NCBI RefSeq assembly: GCF_000722875.1 | Contig: NZ_JFHR01000029.1 | Location: forward strand, 1-59,872 | Reading direction: 5' to 3' | DNA from: Sphingobium chlorophenolicum | GTDB lineage: Bacteria; Pseudomonadota; Alphaproteobacteria; Sphingomonadales; Sphingomonadaceae | Length of the DNA: 59,872 bases | Shown: positions 44,829-53,386 of the stretch, piece after piece | Position numbering within the stretch: position 1 is the stretch's first letter | How the letters are laid out: each line of letters starts with the position of its first letter | Translations under genes and position numbers: made by a program | The notes under the pieces: model-generated | Told to the model about the DNA's origin: nothing | The model's input: only the letters and a program-made list of their open reading frames with translations | Database searches by the model: none

Positions 44829-46202
44829 TCAGAAATCCAGTTCGGCGCGCCAGGCGATGACGTCGACGCCATAATCCCTGCGTCCTCCGGCCAGGATCGC
44901 CGCGTCGCTATAGTCCAGCCGCGCATAATTGACGTTGAAGCGCAGATATTCGACCGGCGTCCAGACCAGCGCCGCGATGATGGCGTTTTGCGTGCCGCCG
45001 ACAATGTCCCTGTCGTTCAGGCTGAGATAGTCGTAGCGCAGCGTCGCCTGAAGCGCGCCCCAGCCCCCGCTGCCGACCGGGCGGGCGGGCTTCACTATGC
45101 CGAATATCCCGTTCCTGTAGCCCCGCGATTCCCCGGTCAGCACATAGCCCACTTCGCCATAGCCGCCGAAGAAGGTCGGATCGGCCAGGCCGGGGCGCGA
45201 CACGCGCAGCCAGTGCGCCTCGCCCGCCCACCAGAGCGGCCCGCGCACGCCCGCGAATTCGGCGCCATAATGGGTTTCGCCGTCCGCCGCGATGCGGGGC
45301 GTCGACAGGAAACGGCTGTTGGCGCTGTGGAGATAGGCGCGCTGGCGGTAGCGCTGCGGCGTTTCGGACAGCCGCTGAAAGTCCCGCCAATGGCCCGAAA
45401 GCCCGAAATGCAACTGGGTCTTGCCCAGTTTCGGCGCCAGCACGATCCGCCCGTCGACGCCGTAGCTGTTATTTTCGTCGCCCCCGTCCGGTCCGTCCGC
45501 GTCGTTGGTGAGCGAATCGGCGCTGTCGGAGAATATGCCCGCCTGCGCCAGCAGCAGGCCGGAGCGATATTGCGCCGACAGGCCCAGCCGCCGCTCAAAC
45601 CCGAAGGCGTCGGTGAAGGCGGCGCGCTCCATCACCGATCCGCCGGTATCGCTGATCAGTTCGTCCAGCGACTGGAAGGCGTTCTGATTGCCCAGCGTGA
45701 CCAGCCACTTGCCCTTCTCATAGCTGATGAAGGTATCGACCAGATCGACGCTGTTGTCGGACAGTTCCAGTTCCAGCTTATAGCCGAAACCGCCGCCCAA
45801 CTGCCCTTCCCCGCCCAGGCGCAGGCGGCGCAGTTCGTTGGAATAGCCTTTGGCCCGATCCTGCACGCTTTCCGGGGTCATCAGCAAACCGGCGTCATAT
45901 TGGATGCGCCCCTTCACCTTGAAACTGGCCGCGCCCTTGCTGAAGACCGGGCCGCCCTTCCAGCCGATGCTGGTCGTTTCGGATGACGGCGGGGTTGCCG
46001 GGGGCTGGACGGCGGGGGCTTGCGCTAGAGGCGGCGGCGGCGCGCTGTCCAGCCGGGCCTCCAGCCGTTCGACCTGGGCCTTGAGCGCCGCGATCTGGGC
46101 GCGCAGTTCGGCGGCTTCACTTTCGCTGATGGCCTGGGCGGCGACCGGCGAAGAGATGATGCACATCGCCAGCCCGCCGGCCAATCGGGAGGTTAGATAC
46201 AT
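44829..46202 (-). CDS. Phosphate-selective porin (OprP/OprO-like)
   Basis: 457 residues: signal peptide (ending SSPVAA-QA), a trimerising coiled coil (ESEAAELRAQIAALKAQVERLEARLD), a Pro-rich linker, then a 16-stranded porin barrel opening FKVKGRIQYDAGLLM with LRRLRLGGEGQLGGGFGYKLELEL, and ending in Phe (WRAELDF). This matches phosphate-selective porin O/P proteins. A PhoB box sits just upstream, in agreement with induction under phosphate limitation. Confidence 0.93.
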   Translation of the reverse strand: MYLTSRLAGGLAMCIISSPVAAQAISESEAAELRAQIAALKAQVERLEARLDSAPPPPLAQAPAVQPPATPPSSETTSIGWKGGPVFSKGAASFKVKGRIQYDAGLLMTPESVQDRAKGYSNELRRLRLGGEGQLGGGFGYKLELELSDNSVDLVDTFISYEKGKWLVTLGNQNAFQSLDELISDTGGSVMERAAFTDAFGFERRLGLSAQYRSGLLLAQAGIFSDSADSLTNDADGPDGGDENNSYGVDGRIVLAPKLGKTQLHFGLSGHWRDFQRLSETPQRYRQRAYLHSANSRFLSTPRIAADGETHYGAEFAGVRGPLWWAGEAHWLRVSRPGLADPTFFGGYGEVGYVLTGESRGYRNGIFGIVKPARPVGSGGWGALQATLRYDYLSLNDRDIVGGTQNAIIAALVWTPVEYLRFNVNYARLDYSDAAILAGGRRDYGVDVIAWRAELDF

Positions 46203-46260
46203 GGGGATCCCCTGAAAATCAGGATGCCATTATGAAGATTGCGTTACAGTTCAGCGTCGA

Positions 46261-46282
46261 TTTCATGACATTTTCATGACAA
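46261..46282 (-). promoter_or_regulatory. PhoB (Pho) box upstream of the phosphate porin
   Basis: Minus strand TGTCATGAAAA followed directly by TGTCATGAAAT: two 7-bp TGTCATG repeats spaced by AAAA, the classic 11-bp Pho box layout. It is about 60-80 bp before the ATG at 46202 and starts next to the stop codon of the upstream gene. Confidence 0.88.
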
Positions 46283-47191
46283 TCACTCCGCCGCCAGGGC
46301 GTAGGTCGAGCGCGGCAGTTCGTGGGCAAGCGCGTTGGCGATGGCCCCGACCACCTGTTGCAGGCGGGGCAGCCCTGCCCCCGGCCGGTCCAGGGCGCTG
46401 TCCAGATAGAGGCTGCGGTCGCATTCCAACTGGATCGCGTAAAGGCCGTGCGCGGGTCGGCCGTGACGATCGATCATATGATCGCCCGCATAGGGGTGAT
46501 TCTGGGCGGCGGTCAGGCCATGGGCGGCCGCCACGTCCGCCGCCAGCGTCATCAGGCGGGCCGAAGCGCTACGCCCGAATCGGTCGCCCAGCACGATGTT
46601 CGGTGCAGCCTGCCCGGCGGTGGGCGGCGGCAGCGGGGGCATGGAGTGCAGGTCGATCAGGATCGCATGGCCATGGGCGTCCCGAGCCGCCCGCATCAGC
46701 CGGGACAGCGCCGCATGATAGGGCCGGTGGAAACGGTCGATCCGGCGCTCCACCTCCGCCCAGCCGAGCGGCCGCTGCCAAAGTTCATGCGCGCCGGGCA
46801 TGCGGCGCGGTATCAGGCCCAGCCCGCCGCGCAACTTGGCGCTGCTTTGCAGGGGCATGTCGCGTGGAATGCCGCTGACCATGCCGGCGTCAATCTCCCG
46901 CTCATGCCGGTTGAGGTCGATCGCCGCGCGCGGCACCCGCGCCACCAGCACCGGAAAACCGCGCTCTATCAGGGGATAGGCCAGCAGGTCGGCCCAGCGG
47001 TCCTCCAGCCTTTGCAGCACATCCTGCCGCACCCGCGCCTGCGCCAGCAGCGCCGGTTCATAATCCCGGCCCGCATGGGGCACGGAAATGACGACCGGGC
47101 CGGGCGGGACATCCGGCTCGTAAAGATCGTAGGCGGGCGTGGTTTCGGTCGGGGCCGGCGGCGCGCTCTGTCCCAAAAGGTCTCCTTCCAT
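46283..47191 (-). CDS. N-formylglutamate amidohydrolase family protein
   Basis: 302 residues. Family motifs VVISVPHAGRDYEPALL, RAAIDLNRHEREID, AILIDLHSMPPLPP, and late AAQNHPYAGDHMIDRHG, IQLECDRSLYLD. The family hydrolyses N-formyl amino acids, classically in histidine degradation; hut genes are absent here and members in this context next to cpdR are often of unknown substrate. Divergent from cpdR, with 135 bp between. Confidence 0.92.
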   Translation of the reverse strand: MEGDLLGQSAPPAPTETTPAYDLYEPDVPPGPVVISVPHAGRDYEPALLAQARVRQDVLQRLEDRWADLLAYPLIERGFPVLVARVPRAAIDLNRHEREIDAGMVSGIPRDMPLQSSAKLRGGLGLIPRRMPGAHELWQRPLGWAEVERRIDRFHRPYHAALSRLMRAARDAHGHAILIDLHSMPPLPPPTAGQAAPNIVLGDRFGRSASARLMTLAADVAAAHGLTAAQNHPYAGDHMIDRHGRPAHGLYAIQLECDRSLYLDSALDRPGAGLPRLQQVVGAIANALAHELPRSTYALAAE

Positions 47192-47326
47192 GGGCCGCCG
47201 CCCAAAAATGGTTACTTGGCTGGATAATATTTACACCTTGTCGCATATATAGGCGCTTCACGCCATCCGCGAAGGAGGCGAACGGGGGTTTGGCCGTCAC
47301 AGGCCTGGGGCGAGACATACGGGGCA

Positions 47327-47704
47327 ATGGTTCGAATTCTGCTAGCCGAAGACGATGACAGCATGCGCGCCTATCTGGCGCGTGCTCTGGAGCGATCGGG
47401 TTATGACGTCGTCGCCGTCTCCACCGGCGCGCAGGCGGTGCCGCATATCGACGGCGACCGGTTCGACCTGTTGCTGACCGACATCGTCATGCCGGAAATG
47501 GACGGGATCGAACTGGCCCAGCACGCCGCCGCCGTGGCACCCGACATGCGCATCATGTTCATCACCGGCTTTGCCGCCGTCACGCTGAAGGCAGGAAAGA
47601 TGGTGCCGCAGGCGAAGGTGCTGTCCAAGCCATTCCACCTGCGCGATCTGGTGCTGGAGGTGGAGCGCATGTTCGGCACGGAAAGCCTGACCGGCCAGAA
47701 TTGA
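47327..47704 (+). CDS. cpdR: CpdR-like single-domain response regulator
   Basis: 125 residues, receiver only: ILLAEDDDSMRAYLARAL, phosphoacceptor Asp in LLLTDIVMPEMDGIEL, ITGFAAVTLKAGKM, and Lys in LSKPFHLRDLVLEV. The sequence fits CpdR, which in Caulobacter delivers substrates to ClpXP when unphosphorylated and so links the CckA-ChpT relay to proteolysis of cell-cycle regulators. No output domain, normal length. Confidence 0.93.
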   Translation: MVRILLAEDDDSMRAYLARALERSGYDVVAVSTGAQAVPHIDGDRFDLLLTDIVMPEMDGIELAQHAAAVAPDMRIMFITGFAAVTLKAGKMVPQAKVLSKPFHLRDLVLEVERMFGTESLTGQN

Positions 47705-47711
47705 CGCCGGG

Positions 47712-49046
47712 TCAGGCGGAGACAACCTCTTCCATATCCGGCGTGGGCGGCAGGGGATGTCCGGACATGGCCGCGGCGAATCGCTCCCGATCCAGCCCCT
47801 TTTCCCATGCCGACACCACGACGGTGGCGACCGCGTTGCCGATGAAATTGGTGAGGCTGCGGCATTCGCTCATGAAACGGTCTACGCCCAGGATCAGCGT
47901 CATGCCCGCCACCGGCACCGAAGGGACGATCGAAAGGGTAGCCGCCAGGGTGATGAACCCCGCCCCGGTCACGCCCGCCGCCCCCTTGCTGGAGAGCATG
48001 GCGACCAGCAGCAGCAAAATCTGCTCCTCCAGGCTGAGGTGCACATTGGTCGCCTGCGCGATGAACAGCGCCGCCAGCGTCATATAGATGTTGGTGCCGT
48101 CCAGGTTGAAGCTGTAGCCGGTCGGCACCACCAGCCCGACCACCGATTTCCGGCAACCGGCGCGCTCCATCTTCTCGATCAGGCTGGGCAGGGCCGCTTC
48201 GGATGAAGAGGTGCCCAGCACCAGCAGCAGTTCCGCCTTCAGGTATCGGATCAGGTGCAGGATGTTGAACCCCGCCAGCCGCGCCACCGTGCCCAGCACT
48301 ACCAGCACGAACAGCAGCGACGTCAGGTAAAAGGTCGCCACCAGCCCCGCCAGATTGGCCAGCGCGCCCACGCCATATTTGCCGATGGTGAAGGCCATCG
48401 CGCCGAAAGCGCCGAGCGGCGCGGCCTTCATCAGGAAGGAGACCAGCTTGAAGATGGCATGGCTGGCCGATTCGAGCACCGTCATCAGCGGATCGGCCTT
48501 TTCCCCGATCATGGTGAGGGCGATGCCGAACAGGATCGCGACGAACAGCACCTGCAGGATATTGTGCCCGTCCGCCACGGCGGAGATCAGCGTGCCGGGG
48601 ATGATGTCCAGCAGGAAGCCGGTCAGCGTCCGGTCATGCGCCTGCTGCTGATATTGGGCGACCTTGCCCACATCCAGCGTGGCGGGATCGATATTCAGCC
48701 CCGCGCCCGGATGCACGACATTGGCGACGACCAGCCCGACGATCAGCGCCAGGGTGGAGAATGTCAGGAAATAGGCGAAGGCCTTCGCCGCCACCCGGCC
48801 GATCGCGCCCAGTTCCTTCATGCCCGCCACGCCGGTCACGATGGTCAGGAAGATGACCGGCGCGATGATCATCTTCACCAGCTTGATGAAGGCCTCTCCC
48901 AACGGTTGCAGCGCCACGCCGGTTTCGGGGAAAAAATGCCCTATCGCCACGCCAGCAGCGATGGCGATCAGCACCTGGACATAGAGCTGGCGGTAGAATG
49001 GCAGGCGCGTGATCGGCTGATCCGACGGCGTTGGCGATGGCAGCAT
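47712..49046 (-). CDS. dctA: C4-dicarboxylate/proton (DAACS) symporter DctA
   Basis: 444 residues starting [26 protein letters not shown] at 49046, with AGGGGAC upstream; a longer frame to 49124 is unlikely. Inner-membrane carrier for succinate, fumarate, malate and aspartate. Family signatures: [20 protein letters not shown], the serine-rich hairpin [39 protein letters not shown], and [38 protein letters not shown]. Convergent with cpdR with a 7-bp gap. Confidence 0.96.
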   Translation of the reverse strand: MLPSPTPSDQPITRLPFYRQLYVQVLIAIAAGVAIGHFFPETGVALQPLGEAFIKLVKMIIAPVIFLTIVTGVAGMKELGAIGRVAAKAFAYFLTFSTLALIVGLVVANVVHPGAGLNIDPATLDVGKVAQYQQQAHDRTLTGFLLDIIPGTLISAVADGHNILQVLFVAILFGIALTMIGEKADPLMTVLESASHAIFKLVSFLMKAAPLGAFGAMAFTIGKYGVGALANLAGLVATFYLTSLLFVLVVLGTVARLAGFNILHLIRYLKAELLLVLGTSSSEAALPSLIEKMERAGCRKSVVGLVVPTGYSFNLDGTNIYMTLAALFIAQATNVHLSLEEQILLLLVAMLSSKGAAGVTGAGFITLAATLSIVPSVPVAGMTLILGVDRFMSECRSLTNFIGNAVATVVVSAWEKGLDRERFAAAMSGHPLPPTPDMEEVVSA

Positions 49047-49174
49047 GATGGTTGGCGTCCCCTTTTCGCAACGCAGCATATGGCCTGTCATGCTGCTGTC
49101 CAGAAGAATAGCGGCGAGGCTCAATTTCCCGCTTGCGTAGCCTGTCGGCCCCCGCTATTGGCCCACTCCACCGT

Positions 49175-49249
49175 GGGCGTGTAGCTCAGTGGTAGAGCAC
49201 TGTGTTGACATCGCAGGGGTCGCAAGTTCAATCCTTGCCACGCCCACCA
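49175..49249 (+). tRNA. tRNA-Val(GAC)
   Basis: Acceptor GGGCGTG pairs with CACGCCC, D-arm GCTCAGTGGTAGAGC, anticodon stem CTGTG/CGCAG around TTGACAT (anticodon GAC), T-arm GCAAG TTCAATC CTTGC, encoded ACCA end. A terminator follows. It borders the accessory island and may have served as its attachment site, but no duplicated 3' end was found. Confidence 0.97.
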
Positions 49250-49253
49250 TCGA

Positions 49254-49285
49254 AAACCCCGTCAAATCAACGATTTGGCGGGGTT
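49254..49285 (+). terminator. Terminator of tRNA-Val
   Basis: AACCCCGTCAAAT, loop CAACG, ATTTGGCGGGGTT then TTTGTTT. Confidence 0.9.
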
Positions 49286-49679
49286 TTTGTTTGCCTGAAA
49301 AAGGCGAAGGAGCGGCCCGGGCAGCCAAATTTCTGGGCAGATTTTGGGCAAATCGTCCCCCTCGTTTGGCAAATTCTGGGCACGCCGAGGTCGGGCGATC
49401 AGGGCGAAATCCCGAGTCGCGCACGCGGTTGAAACAGCCTTGGTTGATCGCTCCGGCCAGCACCAGAGGAAGCCGCGCGCTTGGTTCAATGGGGGTCCGA
49501 GCCCCTCCCGGAACCCGCCCCCTATCTGTTGCGCGATACCCTCGGTCGGGCCGGCAGGATCCGCGCCGCGCCCGGGAACGGAACACGCATATTTCGATGA
49601 AGTCAGGGATGTCCTGCGCCACACGTGCCGAGAGCCGTGTGGCGCAGGCGCCAGATCAGATGCGACTGGGAAAGATCAC
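49286..49679. other. Island left edge: non-coding or decayed DNA
   Basis: An open frame runs through here from 49344, but it has no domain or signal and its composition is unlike a gene. The DNA holds a near-repeat of CTGGGCA-type words (49335-49385) and a perfect 11-bp inverted repeat at 49614-49647. Probably degraded mobile-element sequence. Confidence 0.5.
49614..49647. repeat. 11-bp perfect inverted repeat before the integrase remnant
   Basis: CTGCGCCACAC, 12-bp spacer, GTGTGGCGCAG. It lies 33 bp before the remnant's ATG. It could be a recombinase or excisionase binding site, or a terminator; there is no U-run. Confidence 0.7.
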
Positions 49680-49890
49680 ATGTCCTCCATCCATACCCGT
49701 GAGAAGAACGGCATCCACCATAATCGCAGCAGCGTCTCGCGCGGCGACAAGATCCTCGTGAAGGGGTTCAGTTCAGGAACGAGCGACGCAGAGGCCGCGA
49801 CGCAGATGATAGCCGAATATGCGACGAAGCTGCACCAACAGCTGCCGTTCGGTTCCGCAGCCCCGGTCGCTGATGAAGCGAAGGCGGCAA
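49680..49890 (+). pseudogene. Remnant of an integrase N-terminus
   Basis: MSSIHTREKNGIHHNRSSVS and GFSSGTSDAEAATQMIAEYATKLHQQLPFG mirror, residue by residue, the start of the intact integrase at 50540 (MLSIRPRGKNGIYYIRGTVT, EFSSGTSDADAASHLMAEYETKLRHQLMFG), and even the preceding GATCACATG matches AATCACATG. Similarity stops near 49890 and no catalytic domain follows. The frame stays open into the next ORF, so a hybrid protein cannot be excluded. Confidence 0.75.
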
Positions 49891-50153
49891 TCCTCAACTC
49901 CACGCCTAAGGCCCCGTCGCCCTTCCCGTCCGGGTCCCTGCGCGGCAAGCTCAATGGCCATGATCCAGCGGGCCAGGATTCTGGCGCTCTGGCGGTCCTG
50001 AAAAAATCTCCTATAACTCTTTCAGGCGCCTCGCTCGCTCAAGCGGACGAGGCCCGGCTCGACGGCGACCCAAAAGCACGGCGCGTGCGGGTCTCCGGCT
50101 ATCGTCGAGTGCTAGGCCGGGGACTCGTACGCGCCGACGAGTGGGATTTCCAC

Positions 50154-50672
50154 ATGTCGACAAAAGACCCTGCAACGGCGGCAGCCAGTCCGGCCGATGC
50201 AGCTGCGCCGCGTGAGGCGCTGCAGGCTGGCGCGATGCCCATGGCATCGCCTGAACGTCCTGCGGCTACCCCGCAGCGATCGGCCGTGTCTGCGGTTAGC
50301 AGCCGCGCCATCACCGAGGTTTCCGGTGGCGCGCGGCCGCCACCGCATACCCTTGCCCCCAGCTCCGGCGAACGACTTCTTACCCCGCGCGACATCCTCT
50401 CGCGGCTCAGCATGACCAGTGCCGAGCCGACGAAATGGATGCGCCGGATCTTCAACAAACATGGTGTGCCCTACGTCCATGCGTGCGGAAAGATGCGCGC
50501 GACAGAGGAGCAGTACCAGCTGCTACTGGAAAAAATCACATGCTCTCCATCCGCCCCCGTGGGAAGAACGGCATTTACTATATCCGAGGCACAGTCACGC
50601 TCGGCGACAAGCAGATCGTCGTCAAAGAATTCAGTTCAGGAACAAGTGACGCAGATGCTGCGTCGCACCTGA
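50154..50672 (+). CDS. Integrase-associated ORF (excisionase-like DNA-binding C-terminus)
   Basis: 172 residues from ATG 50154 (start uncertain; ribosome site weak). The first 80 residues are Ala/Pro-rich and disordered. The conserved part is LLTPRDILSRLSMTSAEPTKWMRRIFNKHGVPYVHACGKMRATEEQYQLLLEKITC, which looks like a short MerR/excisionase-type DNA-binding fold. The last 44 codons overlap the beginning of the integrase in another frame (50540-50672), suggesting translational coupling. Likely a recombination directionality factor or regulator of the element. Confidence 0.6.
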   Translation: MSTKDPATAAASPADAAAPREALQAGAMPMASPERPAATPQRSAVSAVSSRAITEVSGGARPPPHTLAPSSGERLLTPRDILSRLSMTSAEPTKWMRRIFNKHGVPYVHACGKMRATEEQYQLLLEKITCSPSAPVGRTAFTISEAQSRSATSRSSSKNSVQEQVTQMLRRT

Positions 50673-51577
50673 TGGCCGAATATGAGACGAAGCTGCGCCA
50701 TCAATTGATGTTCGGACCTGCCGCAATCGTCGCGCAGGGCACCATCGCGGATGCTTTCGCCAGCTATTTGGCGAAGGCGAAGCGGCCCTGCCCCGCAGAC
50801 ATATTGCGGATCGGCAAGCTCAACGCCCAGATCGGCGACTTGTCGCTGCGGGAACCGAAACGGGCTTGGGAGACGTTCCGGCTCGCCAACCTGACCGGGC
50901 ATGCCCCCGGCGGCCAAGACCGCTACCGCGCGGTATTCCAGGCGGCGATCAACACCTATTACGAACTGCATGACCTTCCCCCGCTCAAGATCAAGGCCAT
51001 CCCGTTCGACAATGAGCGTGTGCGCTTCCTGACGAAAGAGGATCGCGATCGACTGATTGCGTCCTATGCGCCGCACGTCCAACCGATCATCACCATGTTG
51101 GCTTTTCATGGGCCGCGCATCCAAACCGCGCTACAGATGCCGTGGGGCGTCAACGGGGTGGACATGCAGCGGGAAGCGATCCGGCTCAACCATTCGAAAA
51201 ACGCGGTAATCCAGTCAGTCCCGATGCACCCCCGCGTGAAGGAGATGCTGTTACCGATCTGGGAAAAGCAGGGGCGGCGGATGAAGGGGCATGTATTCCT
51301 GAACCGGTTCGGCAAACCCTATCAGGATACCCGACTGTCGCGAGTTCCTGGCGGCAATCCGATCAGGAACCAGCACAAAACAGCGTGCATCCGGGCGGAG
51401 ATCAACGACTTCACCATCCATGACTGGCGCCATCACTGGGCTTCGCACTGCGTGATGGCCGGGATCGACCTCATCACGATCATGCATATGGGCGGCTGGA
51501 AATCGCTTCGGATGGTCCAGCGCTATGCGAGCGTGGGGGTCGATCATATGCGCGCAGCTATCAACAAACTCGACTGA
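50540..51577 (+). CDS. Tyrosine recombinase (phage-type integrase)
   Basis: 345 residues. N-terminal arm-binding and SAM-like domains, then a catalytic domain with the first arginine in AFHGPRIQTALQM, the HxxR box FTIHDWRHHWASH, a later GGWKSLRMVQ where W replaces the usual second His, and the nucleophile tyrosine in QRYASVG. All elements expected of an active enzyme are there. Start ATG 50540 preceded by GGAAAAAA. It marks the mobile origin of the region between tRNA-Val and the glycosylation genes. Confidence 0.93.
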   Translation: MLSIRPRGKNGIYYIRGTVTLGDKQIVVKEFSSGTSDADAASHLMAEYETKLRHQLMFGPAAIVAQGTIADAFASYLAKAKRPCPADILRIGKLNAQIGDLSLREPKRAWETFRLANLTGHAPGGQDRYRAVFQAAINTYYELHDLPPLKIKAIPFDNERVRFLTKEDRDRLIASYAPHVQPIITMLAFHGPRIQTALQMPWGVNGVDMQREAIRLNHSKNAVIQSVPMHPRVKEMLLPIWEKQGRRMKGHVFLNRFGKPYQDTRLSRVPGGNPIRNQHKTACIRAEINDFTIHDWRHHWASHCVMAGIDLITIMHMGGWKSLRMVQRYASVGVDHMRAAINKLD

Positions 51578-51672
51578 CGAGTGGGCCAATGACGTTCGCA
51601 AGTCTCAGATTCGCCGCCGCGATTTGATGTTGACGAGCCCTGCTGACAGATGGCAGGGCGCTGGACCTGCGG

Positions 51673-51744
51673 GCGGGCATAGCTCAATGGTAGAGCTCTA
51701 GCCTTCCAAGCTTGTGATGCGGGTTCGTGCCGCTACCCGCTCCA
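51673..51744 (+). pseudogene. Degenerate tRNA-Gly(TCC)-like sequence
   Basis: GCGGGCATAGCTCAATGGTA reads like the 5' half of a tRNA-Gly with anticodon TCC in loop CTTCCAA and an encoded TCCA end. But the T-arm is two bases short, the acceptor has a C-A mismatch and the anticodon stem a T-T mismatch, so it should not fold normally. It lies 96 bp after the integrase and overlaps, antisense, the last 61 bp of the next gene. Probably a scar of element integration. Confidence 0.65.
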
Positions 51745-53231
51745 GTGACCTTCCGACTTGGTTGCCCGCTACAAACCAGTCCGAACATTAGCAGACTGCA
51801 CAGGCTCAAGATAAGGCCCGCCCATTCCTGCCACACATATACGCGTTCTAAGCGGTAATGCCCGGGTCGAGCGTGGAATCGGATGACGGGACCTTTATAG
51901 GGCACCACCTCTTCGCCTCGCATGACGCGCCAAATCGGGAATGCAGCGCGGCGCATCGTTATCTCGCCCGCCGCTTCCACGACGACCTCTTCATTCGATC
52001 GGACGCCGCGCCAGGCTGATAAGTCCGGCTTGCGCTCGAAGTCCGTGATCTTTGCCGTGTCGAACCCGACAGGCAGATATTCGGCCGCATCTGGTAGATC
52101 TCGCCCCATCATCGCGTAAGGCACCGGCTTCTTCAGATATTCTGACGCCTCCGAAATCCACCTGATGCAGGAGAACAGGACGAGGCCCAAGCCCAGGCCC
52201 AACAGGATCGGCTTCGGACGACAACTCAGAATTGCGGTTATGGCAGCAAATTCGATCAGGCCGAGAAGTCGCCAGGGAAACTGCGCCTGGCTGAAGGGCG
52301 GGATGTCCCAGATAAAGGGGATCAGACCGAGCGCCGCCAATGAGGCCAAGAGGCTTATGAACGTCCAGATCGAACGTGCGGACAGCGACAGCAGCGCAAG
52401 ACCCCCGATGAGGACCGGAATATAAAGCATCTGGAGTAGTGGACCATGTGCCAGCAACCCCCAGGACGACGCCCTATACCAAGGTCCCCACAGAAGCTGC
52501 GAGGAAATTTGGCCCTGCATCGTCAGCGCGGGAACAAGATAGAAAGCCGCAAGGCCCACGGCCAGTGCACCGCTGACGACCAAAGGCCCAAAGGCGCCCC
52601 GGTCCCGCCAGATTTTATACACACCGAGCGGAGCGATTAGGAAGAACCCTGTCAGCATCGCCATCGGTAAATGTGTCAGCACAAGCCCGGCATAGCTCAG
52701 CGTCAGCAGGACAATACCCCTGCGTTCAGGAAGGCGAACTATCGCCAAGGCGATGAGAGGGTACCATATGAAGGCAGTGAATTCCGCCAGTGCGCCTCGC
52801 ACATAGAAGTCCAGGAGATGATAGGGCGCAACCATATAGAGGATTGCGCCAATCAGCGGATAGGTGCGTCGCGCTGATAGCCAATAATACATGGCAATGC
52901 CCGACAGCAACAGCGTCACGAAGGCAGCCATGTTGATCGCTGCCAGCGTAGACAGGCCGCTCGCGTCGAAAGCACCGGCGATCCAGAATGCGACCGGCGG
53001 GTAAAAGTAGAAGGCGGGGCTTCCCAGACCTTCGAAACTCCCCGGCAACCATCGCGGGTACAAGTTCCCTTTCGCTATCTCCGTCCCGAACTGACTGGTC
53101 CAGACGTAGTTATAGGTGACAGAATGGGAAAAGCCGGGACCCAGAAGAAAGGTCGGCAACAGGACGAGCGCGGCCACCAGCGCCAAAATGCTGACAATAG
53201 CCAGGCTGTTCCGGGTGATCATCCGCGCCAT
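51684..53231 (-). CDS. Membrane protein, PTPS-related / GT-C-like
   Basis: 515 residues, about 11 helices. NLYPRWLPGSFEGLGSPAFYFYPPVAFWIAGAF is the hallmark loop of the membrane family annotated as 6-pyruvoyl-tetrahydropterin-synthase-related (PF10131), considered GT-C glycosyltransferase-like. A periplasmic domain with KKPVPYAMMGRDLPDAAEYLP follows at the C-terminal third. The last 20 residues are read from the tRNA-Gly-like sequence, so the natural 3' end has probably been replaced. GGGCAG lies before ATG 53231. Divergent from the GT2 gene. Confidence 0.78.
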   Translation of the reverse strand: MARMITRNSLAIVSILALVAALVLLPTFLLGPGFSHSVTYNYVWTSQFGTEIAKGNLYPRWLPGSFEGLGSPAFYFYPPVAFWIAGAFDASGLSTLAAINMAAFVTLLLSGIAMYYWLSARRTYPLIGAILYMVAPYHLLDFYVRGALAEFTAFIWYPLIALAIVRLPERRGIVLLTLSYAGLVLTHLPMAMLTGFFLIAPLGVYKIWRDRGAFGPLVVSGALAVGLAAFYLVPALTMQGQISSQLLWGPWYRASSWGLLAHGPLLQMLYIPVLIGGLALLSLSARSIWTFISLLASLAALGLIPFIWDIPPFSQAQFPWRLLGLIEFAAITAILSCRPKPILLGLGLGLVLFSCIRWISEASEYLKKPVPYAMMGRDLPDAAEYLPVGFDTAKITDFERKPDLSAWRGVRSNEEVVVEAAGEITMRRAAFPIWRVMRGEEVVPYKGPVIRFHARPGHYRLERVYVWQEWAGLILSLCSLLMFGLVCSGQPSRKVTGAGSGTNPHHKLGRLELYH

Positions 53232-53386
53232 CTGCCCATTTGATACATTGTGGCGTGATCGCCAAAAATGGTAAAAAATATGTTCATTCCCTCGGACGTG
53301 TTATAGGCTGCACTAGCGGGTGGCGTTTTGTTAACCATTTTTGTCGATAGCTGCGGTGGGCGTTAGCCCGCAGGGGGGCTGAAGGC

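Noticed and set aside
53325..53345. TTAACCAT word as CtrA binding site before the GT2 gene
   Set aside because: Only one half-site; a full TTAA-N7-TTAA arrangement is missing.
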